The notes under the pieces: model-generated
Told to the model about the DNA's origin: nothing
Seen by the model: only the letters and a program-made list of their open reading frames with translations
The model's database searches: none
Position numbers and translations under genes: made by a program
Source: Ziziphus jujuba
Lineage: Eukaryota > Streptophyta > Magnoliopsida > Rosales > Rhamnaceae
Assembly: GCF_031755915.1 (NCBI RefSeq)
Contig: NC_083387.1
Span: 10,933,001-10,997,000 of the forward strand
Direction of reading: 5' to 3'
DNA: 64,000 nt
Part shown: positions 1 through 12,094 of the stretch, piece after piece
Position numbering within the stretch: the stretch's first letter is position 1
How the letters are laid out: each line of letters begins with the position of its first letter

Positions 1-752
1 TTTTTCTTACGGTTTGGGCAATTTTTATTTTCTTTTGGTTTGGGGGTTCTTCTTCTTCTTCTGAGGCTTTTTTGCTTCTCCTCCTATGCTCTCGCTCTCT
101 ATATAGAGATATGTATGTATGTCTTGGTGTGTGTGAATGCATATTGATCTGAAATTTGTTCATTTTGATGTTGAAGTATGTATAGTAAATGTTGCTATTT
201 GAGTATTTTTGATGGGCTGCTTGAAGATCTTATAGCATTTTGATTTGGTCAAAAAAAAAAAAATCCCTTGCAAAATTGGTTACTACCTGTAGATCACTCT
301 GTCCTTTATTAGTCATTAGCTTCATTACTATATTTATATTTTCTTGACTCCATTGGTCTGTTTGGATAAAGTATCCTAGTTAACCTGTGGTCATGGATGT
401 GTACATGGTGATGCATCTTAGTTGAAGGCCTGGGGAGTTTGTTCTATCTCGATTTATGAGGATGGAACAAATTTTAATAAATTTTCAATTGCATGTTCTA
501 TCTTACAAACAAAATATATTGGAGAAAGGTGGATGTGAAACGTAAATAAAACTCATTTGTGATTAGAGACAACAGGGTGCTTGTGCCATGACTTAATTGA
601 AAACTAAGGATGGTTCTTCTTCATGATTCAGAATTGGCATTGTGGTAGTGTGAGTCTCTCAATTAAAGGAAACTTAAATTGTCTAAGTTGGGTTGTTGAG
701 AAATCAAAAGCAGGGTAATATTTGAAAATTTTCCCAAAATTTTGAGCAACTT
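1..752 (+). other. Probable intron (or upstream part) of the left-edge gene
   Basis: No exon could be recognised here. The stretch is AT-rich and T-rich, and it lies upstream, in the same orientation, of the terminal exon at 4120. I infer that it is intronic because that exon starts directly at an acceptor AG and has no start codon of its own. The coding part further upstream is outside the window or not recognisable. Confidence 0.4.
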
Positions 753-3700
753 TGTAACACCCCCTCCCAAATTATACCAGAATTTTTGCACGTTGACCGA
801 GATTGATCAGGTTTGACCGTCGTTGACCAAGAGGGTCCAACTTTGACTTTTTGATTCAGATAAAATTCCAGGTTGACTGAGGCACCGTTGCAAAGTAGGC
901 ATTGATGTGAGTCCGTAGAGTAGTAGTACGATGAAAATGGAGCTACGGTTTGAAAGTTATAGGCAAAACAAGTTGAGGTCTAAACTGTCCGAGGGTGCCT
1001 GAGTTGACTTTTTATTTTTGTAAAATTGAGCTTTGACTCATGCATGTTGTGAAGTACTAGTCGATACGAGTTCATAAACTAGTGGCACGTCTAATTTGAA
1101 TATTTCGTTAAAAAATTATGGACCTGTAAAGTTTTTCGAATACTGTAATATTTTAATATATTTTTGAATTGAGTAAACAGTGTGTATGCCACGTGTCAAA
1201 AACTGGCCAACCCGTGAGTGCACAGTGACACCCACGGGAGGCATTTTGATTGGGCAAATGGTTGTGTGGGGCGTGTGAGGAGTGAAGTGCAGGAGAGAGA
1301 AAGAGGAGTGAGAAAGAGATGAAAGAGAGAGTCACCAACCGGCCACCATTTTTGTACACGTGCCACCCCACCACCTCCACCTCCTCATTTCCGGCCGGCC
1401 CACCAAATTCCACTGCCAGCCGACCACCGACGAGCCCGGATCAAAGCATTTTTCGGCGGCAGTGACGAAACCTTCCCACGTAGATTTCTCCCTATTCCAG
1501 CATCCATTTGCCTCACCGCTAGTCCCATCCGTTCACATGTCCCTCGATCTACCTTTCCTCCAAAAAGCACGGCCAGTGGCCATCGTACGCGCCGCCGGCA
1601 GTGACGGTTTCTAGTGACCACAGCAGCTTGTTGGAAAACTTGATTCCGGCGAGTTCTTGATCACACCGCCCACCTTTTCCTACTAATCCAAACCCCCTGA
1701 ACCCAAATCTGAGGTCAATTTCCTCCAACTCGCAGCGGTTTATGAGATCCAATGATCCAAAATTTGACACCTTTCCGACGAGATTCCAGCCACCTTTAGT
1801 TCAATCTTCGGGAAGTAAGCTCAGATTCGTAATCCTCGGATCACAAGCTTCGATTCAGTATATCATTCGTAAATTTTGGTTGTTGTTTGTGATCGCTCCC
1901 CAGATACCCATTTGGGAGTTATCCGATTAAAATATTAATATAATTAGTTTATGGTATTGTGGATATTTTAGATGCACGTGTGGATAGTGGATTTGATCTT
2001 GCAGAGGATCTAGATTGATACACGTGCTTGAGATGAGTGACCCAATTTTAAAACTATTTTTGGGTGATTAGTTATATTTATTTTGTGTTAATTTAATATT
2101 TAGAAAATATGTTCATGTGGTGGAATTTATTTCTAATTGTAGTCATTTGTATTCTTAATTTTGGTGATTTCTTTTATATATATATATATATATGCCTATT
2201 GATGCTAAATTAAGGTTTGATTTATTAAGGAAATTCTTGATTTTTATTATTGTGATTTAATTGATTTTATTAAGCTTGATCAAGGTGTTTCATCAAATTA
2301 ATTGTACTTGAATTCTAGATGAATTTTAATATTATTTTTGGCATGAGATGATTTTAAAGATTTCAAGAAAAATATTGGTTTAAATTATGATGTCTTCAAA
2401 TATATATTTATGCACTGGAAATATTGTTTGATTGATTTTATGATTTGGGAAAAATTATATATATATATATATATTATTGATGGATTTATGCTGATAATAT
2501 TAAAGAAAAATATGGGATTGTGAATTTGAAAAGTGGTATGATTTCCACGGTGAGTTTTGGAAAAACTTGTTATTTTAAAAATAAGTTGGTTATTTGTTTT
2601 AGACTCATTCATACAGTATTGATGTTCTGTATTGTATATGTGGATGAGCGCGTAAGTTGTAATGTCTCCCTTGAATTGCCATCGGAACGAAGGCAAGTAA
2701 GGTTGATATTGGCCATAGCAGCCTCCCTTCATGGCCGGAATAACGGTTTAAGCAGCGGCGCTGTCAGGATGCCAAAGCGACAGTATGCAAGTTTCTCTCT
2801 TTAACCTCCTACCGGACGGTGCTTAGAACGCTGGATATCGTAGGGTATCACTGGTATATAGTGTGGTGCGTTAAGTATTATTTTTCAGATATAAATTTCA
2901 AATTCTAAAATTTTAAAGCCGTATTTAAATTAAACGTATTTAATTTGTTTTACCATCTATTTCCAATTAGTATTTTCTAAAATGTATTTATTCATATTTT
3001 ATATCAATTATTTTAAATCAATGTTTTTAAAATGCATCTTGCCATATTTTTATTATATAGATTGATTAAATATTTCAAGACGAAGTTTATAATATTTTTA
3101 CCACTTATTTTACATGGTTGTTTGTAACTATTTTAATTATGTTTTTGACACAGTTTATTTTGATTTATTAAATCAAATTTTATGAATTATATATTGAATT
3201 TCACTTTTATGTTATATTTCTCTAATACAAGTATTTTAAATTATTTTATTCGTATTTGGATTTATTATCAATTTATTCAATTTATTATTTCTCGATTTTT
3301 GGGGGGTAAAATATTGGGTTTTGTGAAAATGTTTTAAAAAGGAGAACCTTTCCAACAAAGTGAATGGTGAGAGTTTTGAAGGAAAATATTGTTTTTTAAT
3401 TTATTATTTATTTATTTATTCTTAATTAATCAAGTGTATTATGATTATTATTACTATTATAATCATATATTAGATAGGATCACTCACTGAGATGATTAGC
3501 ATATTATATTTTTAAATCCGTTCCCCTAGGTACAAGGATTGGTAGACGTTCGTCTGGAGCGAGCTTGACCTTTGTTGTTGTCGTGTTTCGAGGAGTTCTT
3601 TTCTTTTCATTTATTTCTATTTGTAATATTTCTTTCCATCCTATGTTGTATAACTTTCATACTTAATTGTACCTTATGATGTTTTGTATACTATATTGGA

Positions 3701-3953
3701 TCTATTTTATTAAATACTGCATTAGTTCCCTGTTTAATTTATGAAAGTGCTAATTATTGTGGAAATAAATTGTAGTAAGGTGGAAGGAATAAGATAGTGT
3801 ATATAGAAGTGTGTTTTCAGTGCAGGAAATTTGTAGTAAGTTCAACCCTTAGGGGAGGTTCTGTCGGATTTTCCATTGGAGGGTCCGGTAGGATTTTTCT
3901 GGGATCAGGGCTTGTCTAGGGTTCCGGGAAGAGATTTTGGACGGATCCTGACA
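753..3953 (+). mobile_element. Solo LTR A (family 1, 3.2 kb)
   Basis: The element begins TGTAACACCCC and ends GGATCCTGACA. It is flanked by a perfect 5-bp duplication AACTT (748-752 and 3954-3958), the size expected for LTR-retrotransposon integration. It shares its order of blocks with the LTRs at 48896, 52774 and 58104: a TTGAC-rich head, a segment on CTAGTGGCACG-type text, an AG-rich tract, a CCGGC-rich part, a long AT-rich middle, a GC-richer block near 2690-2870, and the tail GGGGAGGTTCTGTCGG to TCCTGACA. No gag-pol reading frame and no second LTR are seen, so it reads as a solo LTR. It sits in the inferred last intron of the gene ending at 4239, in the same orientation. Confidence 0.9.
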
Positions 3954-4119
3954 AACTTGGCCTTGATATGGATGGGTATTCACTAAATCTAAGAGGGAAA
4001 AATTTATACAAAGCTTCTCCATTGAATGTTAACTCATTTTGGTACTACTAACGATACATATACACTTAAAGTTGATTTTGTATTAATCTGTGTCCATGAA
4101 TTTCTTGATTGTGAATCAG

Positions 4120-4239
4120 GGTGGTATGTTTGTATTCAAAGGCAAGCAACTGCTGTATGCATGGAAAGATGAAGGTACAAGTGATCATGCCCCACTAAGT
4201 GATATTTTTAATATATGCTGCAAAGTTCCAGTCTCTTAA
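4120..4239 (+). CDS. Last exon of a PRXL2/AAED1-like thioredoxin-fold protein (partial)
   Basis: The sequence after the acceptor GTGAATCAG reads for 39 codons to TAA: GGMFVFKGKQLLYAWKDEG, then TSDHAPLSDIFNICCKVPVS. I recognise this as the C-terminus of the plant AhpC/TSA antioxidant-domain (AAED1/PRXL2-type) thioredoxin-like proteins, often predicted to be chloroplastic. The recognition is from memory of the family pattern (GG-FVF-GK-LLYA-KDEGT-DHAPL-D), not from a search. The exon is too short for the general frame list and has no Met start of its own. Upstream exons must lie left of the window, or be lost, and the final intron would hold the 3.2 kb solo LTR. The gene may still be functional, because large intronic LTRs are tolerated in plants. 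Confidence 0.6.
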   Translation, partial: GGMFVFKGKQLLYAWKDEGTSDHAPLSDIFNICCKVPVS

Positions 4240-4500
4240 GTCTCACAACCACAATCAGTTTTTAAGATGTTGAAGTTGCTGCCTAATTGGTTTGGATCGT
4301 CCATGTGAAATGTTGTATCTCAGCTTTTATGAAGAGCTATTCAGAAACTATTAGTCTGCTTGTTATGCCAAGTTCTGTAGTATCACCAATCTTTACACAT
4401 CTTGTATAGTGAAATAGGTGTTAATTGATTTGCTTATTGTAATCCTGTAGATTGCCAAGCATTTTAATAAAACCACTTGTAACCAATATAATGTATAGGT
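4240..4500 (+). other. Probable 3' UTR of the left-edge gene
   Basis: This follows the TAA at 4237-4239 directly and is of moderate complexity. An AATAAAA polyadenylation-type signal lies at about 4466, and several TGTA/TTGTA motifs follow. The end is approximate. Confidence 0.45.
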
Positions 4501-5440
4501 TGTATGTTGTGGTTATCTTATTTATTTATTTTTGAGTTTGGCGTCCATAAACAATGGCTTTTATGATTACTTTTTTGATAGAGTTACTTTAAATGCATGT
4601 ATTTTAAAGCTGGGTTCAATTTTCAACGATGTTGTGGCCATTCAAGAATAAAACCATCTACCATTTTCCATATATATATATATATATATGAAAGAAATTC
4701 TCAAAATTATGTAAACATTAACAATAGTTACCAACTAAGATATTGGCTGGTCTCAAAATCTTAGCCAACTAAGATATTGGCTGTGAATATAAATATATAA
4801 TATATATTATTCTAGTTATATATGAAATTAAATTATTTTTACTCTTAGTTAATTGTTATTTATGAAACCCTATGTTATAATTTAATTTTAATTTTTTTCT
4901 AAAATCATATCTTAATATAATTTGAGGGTGTAAAAAAAAATCAAATTTTGTATGTAAATATAAATATATAAATTTACAACTTTAATTAAATATAATATTT
5001 TTTTATTGTAAATACAAATATAATTTTTAAAATTTTCACTTTTAAAAAAAATACAAAATAGTCTAATCTCATCTCATCTGCACTAAATATGGGATAATTA
5101 ATCCATCATTCAGTCTGAAGCTATGCCAAACACAGAATTGTACTATTTTATCCTGTTTAATTCTATCTAATCCGGACCTATTCTGTTCAATTCTATCCTA
5201 TCTGGACATATCCTATTTACTAAACACACCCCAAATGCTTTTTCTTTTCTTCTTATCAACCTTCTAGATCCCCCAACCCACAAGCTTCAGAGTGTAGTAC
5301 ATACGCGCTTCATGAACGCGTTGGAAGCCTTATCTTTTGTTGAGGTAATATATATATATATATATATATAGATATATGTATGCACCACTCGTGAGTTTTA
5401 CACAATTTGATCGGTTTCTTCAACTCCATGATTCATAGCC
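4501..5440. other. Intergenic: AT-rich spacer and promoter side of the first dioxygenase
   Basis: Contains an 18-bp repeat CCAACTAAGATATTGGCT (4732-4783, two copies), an AT-rich stretch, and a segment near 5100-5235 with repeated ATTCTATCC-like units ending ACTAAACACACCCC. That segment looks like one end of a MITE, but no matching second end was found. A (TA)n run at 5347-5370 lies 70-95 bp before the ATG and may serve as the TATA region. Confidence 0.4.
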
Positions 5441-7619
5441 ATGGGAGAGTTGGATTCAGCCTTCATCCAAGACATAGAACATAGGCCCAACCTCAAATCC
5501 ACTGAACCTGTTGGTGATGGAATACCCACCATTGATCTCTCAGCTTTGACCATTGCTGACACCCAAAAACTTGCCTCGGAGATTGGCCTTGCATGCCAAG
5601 AATGGGGATTTTTCCAAATAATCAATCATGGAGTACCTTTGAAATTGCAGAGGAAAGTTGAGAAGGTGGCTAAGGAATTCTTTGAGCTACCATCCGAGGA
5701 GAAAAGGAAGGTGAAAAGGAACGAGGTGAACCCCTTGGGTTACTATGATTGCGAGCATACTAAAAATGTTAGAGATTGGAAGGAACTTTTTGATTTTTTG
5801 GTGAAAGATGGGATTGTGATCCCAGCTTCACCTGAGCCTGATGATAAGGGGGTGAGGACAATAACTAATCAGTGGCCTCAGTACCCTCCGGAGTTTAGGT
5901 AATTTAATTTGCTTCTTAATCTGATAGATTTTCAAATCAGATAATACTTATAAGCAGCTATATATGTATATATATATATATATATATACGAATGAAGTTG
6001 AACTAAAGTTTGGCCTAATTGGACTGAGAAAAAATTTGAATGGGCAATATGAAATACTTGCAAAACAATATTTAACTTCTAGGAAGAAAAGAACAGAACC
6101 TGAACCACAGGGCTGTCAAGTTTGGTGAGTTGAGCCCAAAAGCCTCCATGGCACAAATAAGAGGTCAGCTGAAATAAGTTTCAAGTGGGTTAGAGTTTTC
6201 AAGATTCCTCTTCAACCCATTTGAATTTTAACCAATTTTTATTTATAGAAAGCTCTGTGTGAGTTCTTGAACATCCACATCTGAGTTCATATTTCAACTA
6301 GTTTGGTTTGGCTTGTTAATGGGTTATATTGTTTAAATTATTAGCAACTTTGGTTTTGATTTGAACGACTGAACTATCCACCATAGCAAAAGCCTAGACA
6401 TTGATTGACAAATTCTGACACGCTATTCATCAATTCGAGTTCCTGAAGAAAATTCAAGATTTCTCTCCAAACCATTTGAATTTTAACCAATTGTCTCTGT
6501 GTTAGTTTTGAGCATCCACAACTGAGTTCATATTTCAACTAGCGTAGTATGGCTTGTTAATGGTTTATATTGTCTAAATTATTAGCAACTTAGGTTTTGA
6601 ATGACTGAACTATCCACCGCAGGAAAGCCTAAATATTGATCGATACACTCTATTCATAAATTCGATTTCCTGAAGTAAATTCAAATTTAAATGGATGCAC
6701 TTCTATAAGTAGATATTTATTTTAGTACTTGGTCTTGCACTTAAATTGATTGCCTTTTTACGTAGAGAGGTGTTCCAGGAGTATGCTAAACAAGTGGAAA
6801 AGCTGGCTTTCAAGTTATTAGAACTCATTGCGCTAAGCTTAGGCTTGCCAGAAAACAGGTTCAGCGGCTATTTCAATGGCCATACTACCTCCATCAGAAT
6901 CAATTACTATCCTCCATGCCCTTTCCCTCACCTAGCTCTAGGTGTTGGTCGCCACAAGGATCCTGGAGTCTTAACCATCCTTGCCCAGGATGATGTTGCA
7001 GGATTGCAAGTTAAGCGAAAATCAGATGGAGAATGGATCACTGTTAAACCCACCCCAAATGCCTATATTGTCAATGTTGGTGATGTTTTTCAGGTACTAT
7101 TCATTAGCCCTGCAACATTCTGAAATATAAAGTGCGAACCAAGTGTAATATATGTCATCATTGTTATGTCCACTTCCTAACAGTTCAAACTTTTGGATCG
7201 ATGATAACAAGTTCGATTATTTAACTAGGCATTGTAAGAACATATATGCCTTGGGTTAATGGTAATTTTAACATATATATGGATTATGGAAATAGTATTT
7301 GATGTGGAAATTGCATTGGATATGCATATCCCAAAATTTGAGAAATGGGTTTGTTACGTTGCAGGTTTGGAGCAATGAAAAATATCAAAGTGTGGAGCAC
7401 AGGGTGGTGGTGAATACTGTGAAGGAAAGGATGTCCATTCCATTCTTCTTCCATCCAGGTACCCATGTTATGGTGAAGCCCGTAGAGGAGCTCTTGAATG
7501 GAGAAAATCGTCCCAAGTACAAGGAATACAACTGGGGCAAGTTCTTTGTCAACAGAAGCCGCAGTGACTTCAAGAAACTTGAAGTGGAGAACGTCCAAAT
7601 TGAACATCTTAGACTGTGA
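5441..7619 (+). CDS. 2-oxoglutarate/Fe(II)-dependent dioxygenase, copy 1
   Basis: Exons 5441-5898, 6766-7093 and 7365-7619 join to 347 codons (346 aa), a normal length for plant DOXC dioxygenases. Intron 1 is phase 2 (TTTAG|GTAATT to ACGTAG) and intron 2 is phase 0 (TTTTTCAG|GTACTA to GTTGCAG). The N-terminal DIOX_N part carries EWGFFQIINHGVP. The C-terminal 2OG-Fe(II) domain has the iron ligands H216, D218 (GRHKDPG) and H274 (SVEHR), and the 2OG-binding pair R284/S286 (ERMS). The start is supported by the conserved MGE/D-AFIQD-EHRP N-terminus shared with the other copies. Such enzymes couple 2OG decarboxylation to oxidation of a small molecule in the cytosol. Similarity in memory is to At3g19000/At3g19010; the substrate cannot be assigned. 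A polyadenylation-type AATAATAAAA lies near 7673. Intron 1 holds a 250-bp tandem duplication. Confidence 0.93.
6198..6690. repeat. Imperfect tandem duplication in intron 1 of dioxygenase copy 1
   Basis: Two adjacent units, about 6198-6451 and 6452-6690, share long runs such as CCATTTGAATTTTAACCAAT, GAGTTCATATTTCAACTAG, TAAATTATTAGCAACTT and GACTGAACTATCCACC. The second unit is slightly shorter. The duplication accounts for much of this 867-bp intron, whereas the equivalent intron is 89 bp in the copy at 38871. Confidence 0.9.
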
Positions 7620-10600
7620 ATCAAGAGCAATAAGGGTAGAAAGAAGTTTGTCCACCAGTTAAACTATAATGAAATAATAAAAAGTATGGTTTATAAACAG
7701 TTCAGAGGCTTGGAATCTGAATCAATGAATAGCTCCATCTTTTCATTTATTTATTTAGATTTTCATAGCCAAGCTGATTAACTTGTGGAGGGAATGCATA
7801 CTTACCCTACAAAAGGGAACCTCAGTGTGGCATTACATCTTAAGCATATGTAAAGATTCGACAAGAAAACAGAGTAGAATCAAAGTTTTTAGCATAATTT
7901 TTGTCTGGTCATATACTTAAAAATTATTTTGGGCCAAGTAACAATTTTTTTTTTTTTGGTTTTTTGTTTTTTGTTTTTTTTTTTTTTTTTTTTTTTGTTT
8001 TAATAGCCGACTAATATTGCTGGTAGCAAGAGTTAAGAGCATATATATATATATATATGGTTTCCTACTTTAAGATAGGCTAAATGGATTTTTTTGGTCT
8101 GTTTTTGGACTTCCAAGCTAAATTATGTTGACTGCAGATTGTTATGGGTCTTCAAAAAGTTGCTTCTGATTACAAGACTCACGAGCCAAGAGTTTGACGT
8201 TTCTGGATAATTTATCTTTACGGTACTCTGCATTTTAAGTACCAAAAAACCAAGACACAGACATGCATAAGGAACACTGAGAACACCAAGAAAGAGCCTT
8301 CTAGCCAAAAATAAAAAAATTAAAAAGAAAAATACCGAGAAAGAGTCAAGGTGTCTAAACAAAAGACCCAAAAAAAAAAAAAAAAAAAAAAAAGAAAAAA
8401 AGGAAAAAAAAAGAGGGCCATAAGTAGCTATGCTTTTATTTCTGTGAGTGGATTTAATTGGCTGCACAGAGTGCTTGGATATTTGCAGATTCCAAAATTG
8501 TCCGTTAAGTATTTGTTTGGTAAATTTTTTTTTTTTTTTAATGTTTTAACTAAAAGTTTTATTTGAAAATTAAAAATTTTTTTGTTAAAAAATAAAAATA
8601 TTTGACAATATTCAAAAAACACTTGTTAATAAAAAAAATAATTGTTTTAAGTTGTTTTAGAAATGTCAAAATTTTATACTTTTCTAAAAAATTCCTTTCA
8701 TTAGCTTATATGAAAACCAAATAAATATTTAATACAGCATAATGAGTATTTAATATAGTTTTTTTTTTACAGTTAAATATTTATTAGGTTTTTAATAATT
8801 TTTTTTTCAAAAAGATTTATTATACAAAATTTTCTAAACTAAAGCTCTACTTTAACCAGCTATACCAAACGGATTCTAAATATAGAAATTCTAGCTAATT
8901 TTTTGAATCCTATTCCATTTTTAATTAATGGCAGGAGCCAACCCATCTCTTAAAATCTTGATGCTGAATGAATATATACTTCTCTGATCATAAATTAATT
9001 GTTGGCAATGACATAAGACCCAAAAAAAAAAAAAAACAAAAAAAACAAAAGAACAAAAACAAAAATGCAATACCAAAAAAAAAGACCCAAAAATGGACAA
9101 AGCGTAATAAGAATAAACACAAATTTAATTTCACACGGAAACAAATTAATTTGTTTACTTAGGATGATATGAAGGTCATATATTTGCATGTTTGGTTCTT
9201 TTTGTAATCTAAGAAAATGAAGAAAGAGAACCACTGTGTGCATACACAAGTCTTATCCATCTTCTACTTGGTAGTGAATTCTAATTCTATGTCTAAATTC
9301 TTCGGCTCCTTTACCAACAGAGGATGACACAATTTTTTTGTTTTTCCCCTCCAAAGCTTAAACGGATGGATTGTATTAACTATTAGATCCAAGAGTGCAC
9401 TCTTTGAACTCTAACCATCTAGTTAAGGACACTTTTTTTGGGTTAATCCCATTAGATCGTAAGTAGATATTAAAACTTTTTATTGGACTCTTTTAAAAAA
9501 AAACCATTTAGATTCTATATTGTTCTATTTTACATTTCATTTCTCTATCTATATGGATCTCATAAAATATTTATTGAATGTCAAATTATAAACTATCCAT
9601 TGAACAATAATATTTATTGGCTTCTCCAACAGTTATATATAATTTATATAATTTTTTTTGGGTATGTTAGAATTGATTGAGAGTAAACCACCTACTTTAT
9701 TCATTCATAAAAGAGCAAAGAGGCTTTTTTTTTTTTTTTTCCTCTCTCTTTTTAATGATATACAAAAAGCCAAATTAAACAGACGGAAATGAAATGGGTC
9801 CTACAGAAGGCACCGATTATGTGGATATCATTTTTCTTTTCTTTAATATTTATTTTCATTTTTTGAATTTCAAGTTCATCAACGTTCTCCCAACTTTATT
9901 GCAAAATAAAAAGAAATCATAAAAAACGTTTTCAGTCTTTTTTTTTTTTTTTTAAAGAAGAAAAAAAAAAAAAACCGTTTTGAGTCATTCTCCAGCCGCG
10001 ACTATTTCAATAAACAAAAAATTTCATTTAAACCTCTTTCATTTTGTTTTAATCACAGTGACTTTTAAAAAATCATAATCATAATTTATATGTCAGCTTT
10101 TTTATTATAATTATAATTACCACAAAACTAAAATGAATAAATGAAATTTATCTCTTTCATTAATGGCGGTTTGCGCCAAGCCCAGCCCAACTACATCATT
10201 GCATGTGATGGAAGGTAATGTGTCACATTCACATCCACATCACATATGAAAAACAATCTTACATTATATAATTATAAATAAAATATACAAGAATACATTA
10301 TTACTTATGAGAATAACAATTACTAATGATGTGGCTAATTGTGATAATAAATCACATATGTTTATCACCATTCGTTAATTACGAATTAAATTTTAATAAT
10401 TTTAAAAATAAATATTAGCTCCCATACAAATATGAAGTGCGATGAAGCCTAGAATTATCGTTGAGGCCCCTTGGCTTCAAAGGATCGACAGTATTTGACG
10501 TAACACCACTGATTAGGACTTTTGCTTTTATGTGTATGTATACATAGATAAGTCTATAGGTTGTCACACAAAGTTCATTAATATGTATAAGCCTCAATTA

Positions 10601-12094
10601 TAAGAAAATTGACTTTTTGCCACAATATTTTTATCATTCGAACAAAATGTTATCACAAATAATAACACAAATTCATAACCAAAATTTCTTAACCAAATGT
10701 TATATTAGCTAAAACTTTTTCATTCAATATCAATTTAGATATAAAAAACAGTTTTGTAATTAATTGATGTATGTTGTTATGCTTTATTAAAAGGGTTTTT
10801 TTTTTTTTTTTGGGCTAAATATTGGGGTTGGGAAACTCGATAATTATTAATATTTACTTCAAAAAAAAAAAAAAAAGTAGCTTTGCTACTAGTGTGTTAC
10901 AAGAGGAAGCTTAATGGAAAGATCAGGTATTGCAACTAAAAAAACTATGAGATGAATAAATTTTTAATCACAAAATGATAGATTTAATATTTAAATTTAA
11001 GCAATTAAGAAATTTGTTGGGACTAAAAATCATCTTTTCTTTGATAGGCGGCAAGGACACCAAAAAGGCAAAAATCATTCACACCATTGGTATATAAACA
11101 GATATGCCATGATTTCATCGAAGTGCAAAATTATTTTTCCACCAAGTGCCATCAGATCCAATTATAGATAAAGTATAGGGTAAAATGATGTCATTTTGTT
11201 ATTGTAAAAAAATAAAATGATGTTATTATCAATAAAAATAATAATGATAAAATAAAAATGATGTGTCATTCATATTAAGTTTTATTTTCACATATATATT
11301 ATTTTTTTAATCACCAACCCGCTTAGGTCATGATGGTTGAGTGTGGTTAATTCCACATCGTCAAGATCGAAGGTTCAAGTGTTGAACATTTTTTTCGTTA
11401 TCGTTCGGAACAGAGTTAGTATTTGGTATTTGATTTTTAATTTTTTTTTTTTTACCTAATTACATCTAATTTATTTTTTAAATAAATTTTAATAATAATT
11501 AGAATTTATTAGACATTTCAAATAATCATAAGAATAAAAAAAATAACTTTCAACTTTAGAACCATTTCAAATTATTTGATTTGATGTTTTCGTTTTTGTT
11601 TTTCATTTTAAATTTGTTCTAGTTAATTAAGTTGTCTAATAAATCTTAATTATTATTAGCCAATATTAACAAACTAATATTTGAAATAATCAAATTATAC
11701 AGTAATTAAATAGGAAAAAAATCAAACAACAAAGAAACCCTGTAAAAATATTATTACCAAACAAAGTTATGCATGCAATGACATCATTGACAGAGAAAAA
11801 AAACAAACGGAAGCACATGTAAAAAGACAAGAGTACCACGACCACTCAAAAGACCAAAAACACACGCACGCTCAAACGCACACAGCGTGATAAACTTGGC
11901 AACCTCGTCCCCAACTCTCTTCCAATATCCGTCCAGGTTCAACACCAATCTCTCTCTCGCAAATCCAACTACTCATCATATAATATTACCTTCCAGGGGA
12001 CTGTCTGACAGACTATATACTATCTCTCTCTCTATCTCTCTCTCTCTACTTTTGTTTCCAAACAAAGTCCAATAGCATTTTCAGTCTCAGAGCC
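7620..12094. other. Intergenic between dioxygenase copies 1 and 2
   Basis: About 4.5 kb, AT-rich, with several long poly(A)/poly(T) runs (7948-7996, 8370-8412, 9020-9085, 9725-9740, 9938-9974, 10797-10811, 10860-10876). One MITE is recognised at 8509-8876. The segment 11310-11460 ends in poly(T) and has a GGTTCAAGTGTTGAAC motif that resembles a pol III B box, so it could be a SINE relic; this is weak. The last 100 bp before the ATG at 12095 is CT-rich (CTCTCTCT tract 12019-12049), typical of a plant 5' UTR. No further gene was recognised. Confidence 0.5.
8509..8876. mobile_element. Tourist-like MITE (PIF/Harbinger type)
   Basis: A 368-bp AT-rich element with ends GTATTTGTTTGGTA and TACCAAACGGATTC, which are imperfect inverted repeats (11 of 14 match). 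It is flanked by TAA on both sides (8506-8508 and 8877-8879), the TSD typical of PIF/Harbinger elements. It has no coding capacity. Confidence 0.65.

Noticed and set aside
5100..5235. Possible MITE upstream of dioxygenase copy 1
   Set aside because: One end (ACTAAACACACCCC) looks right, but no inverted partner or TSD was found, so it is mentioned only in the spacer note.
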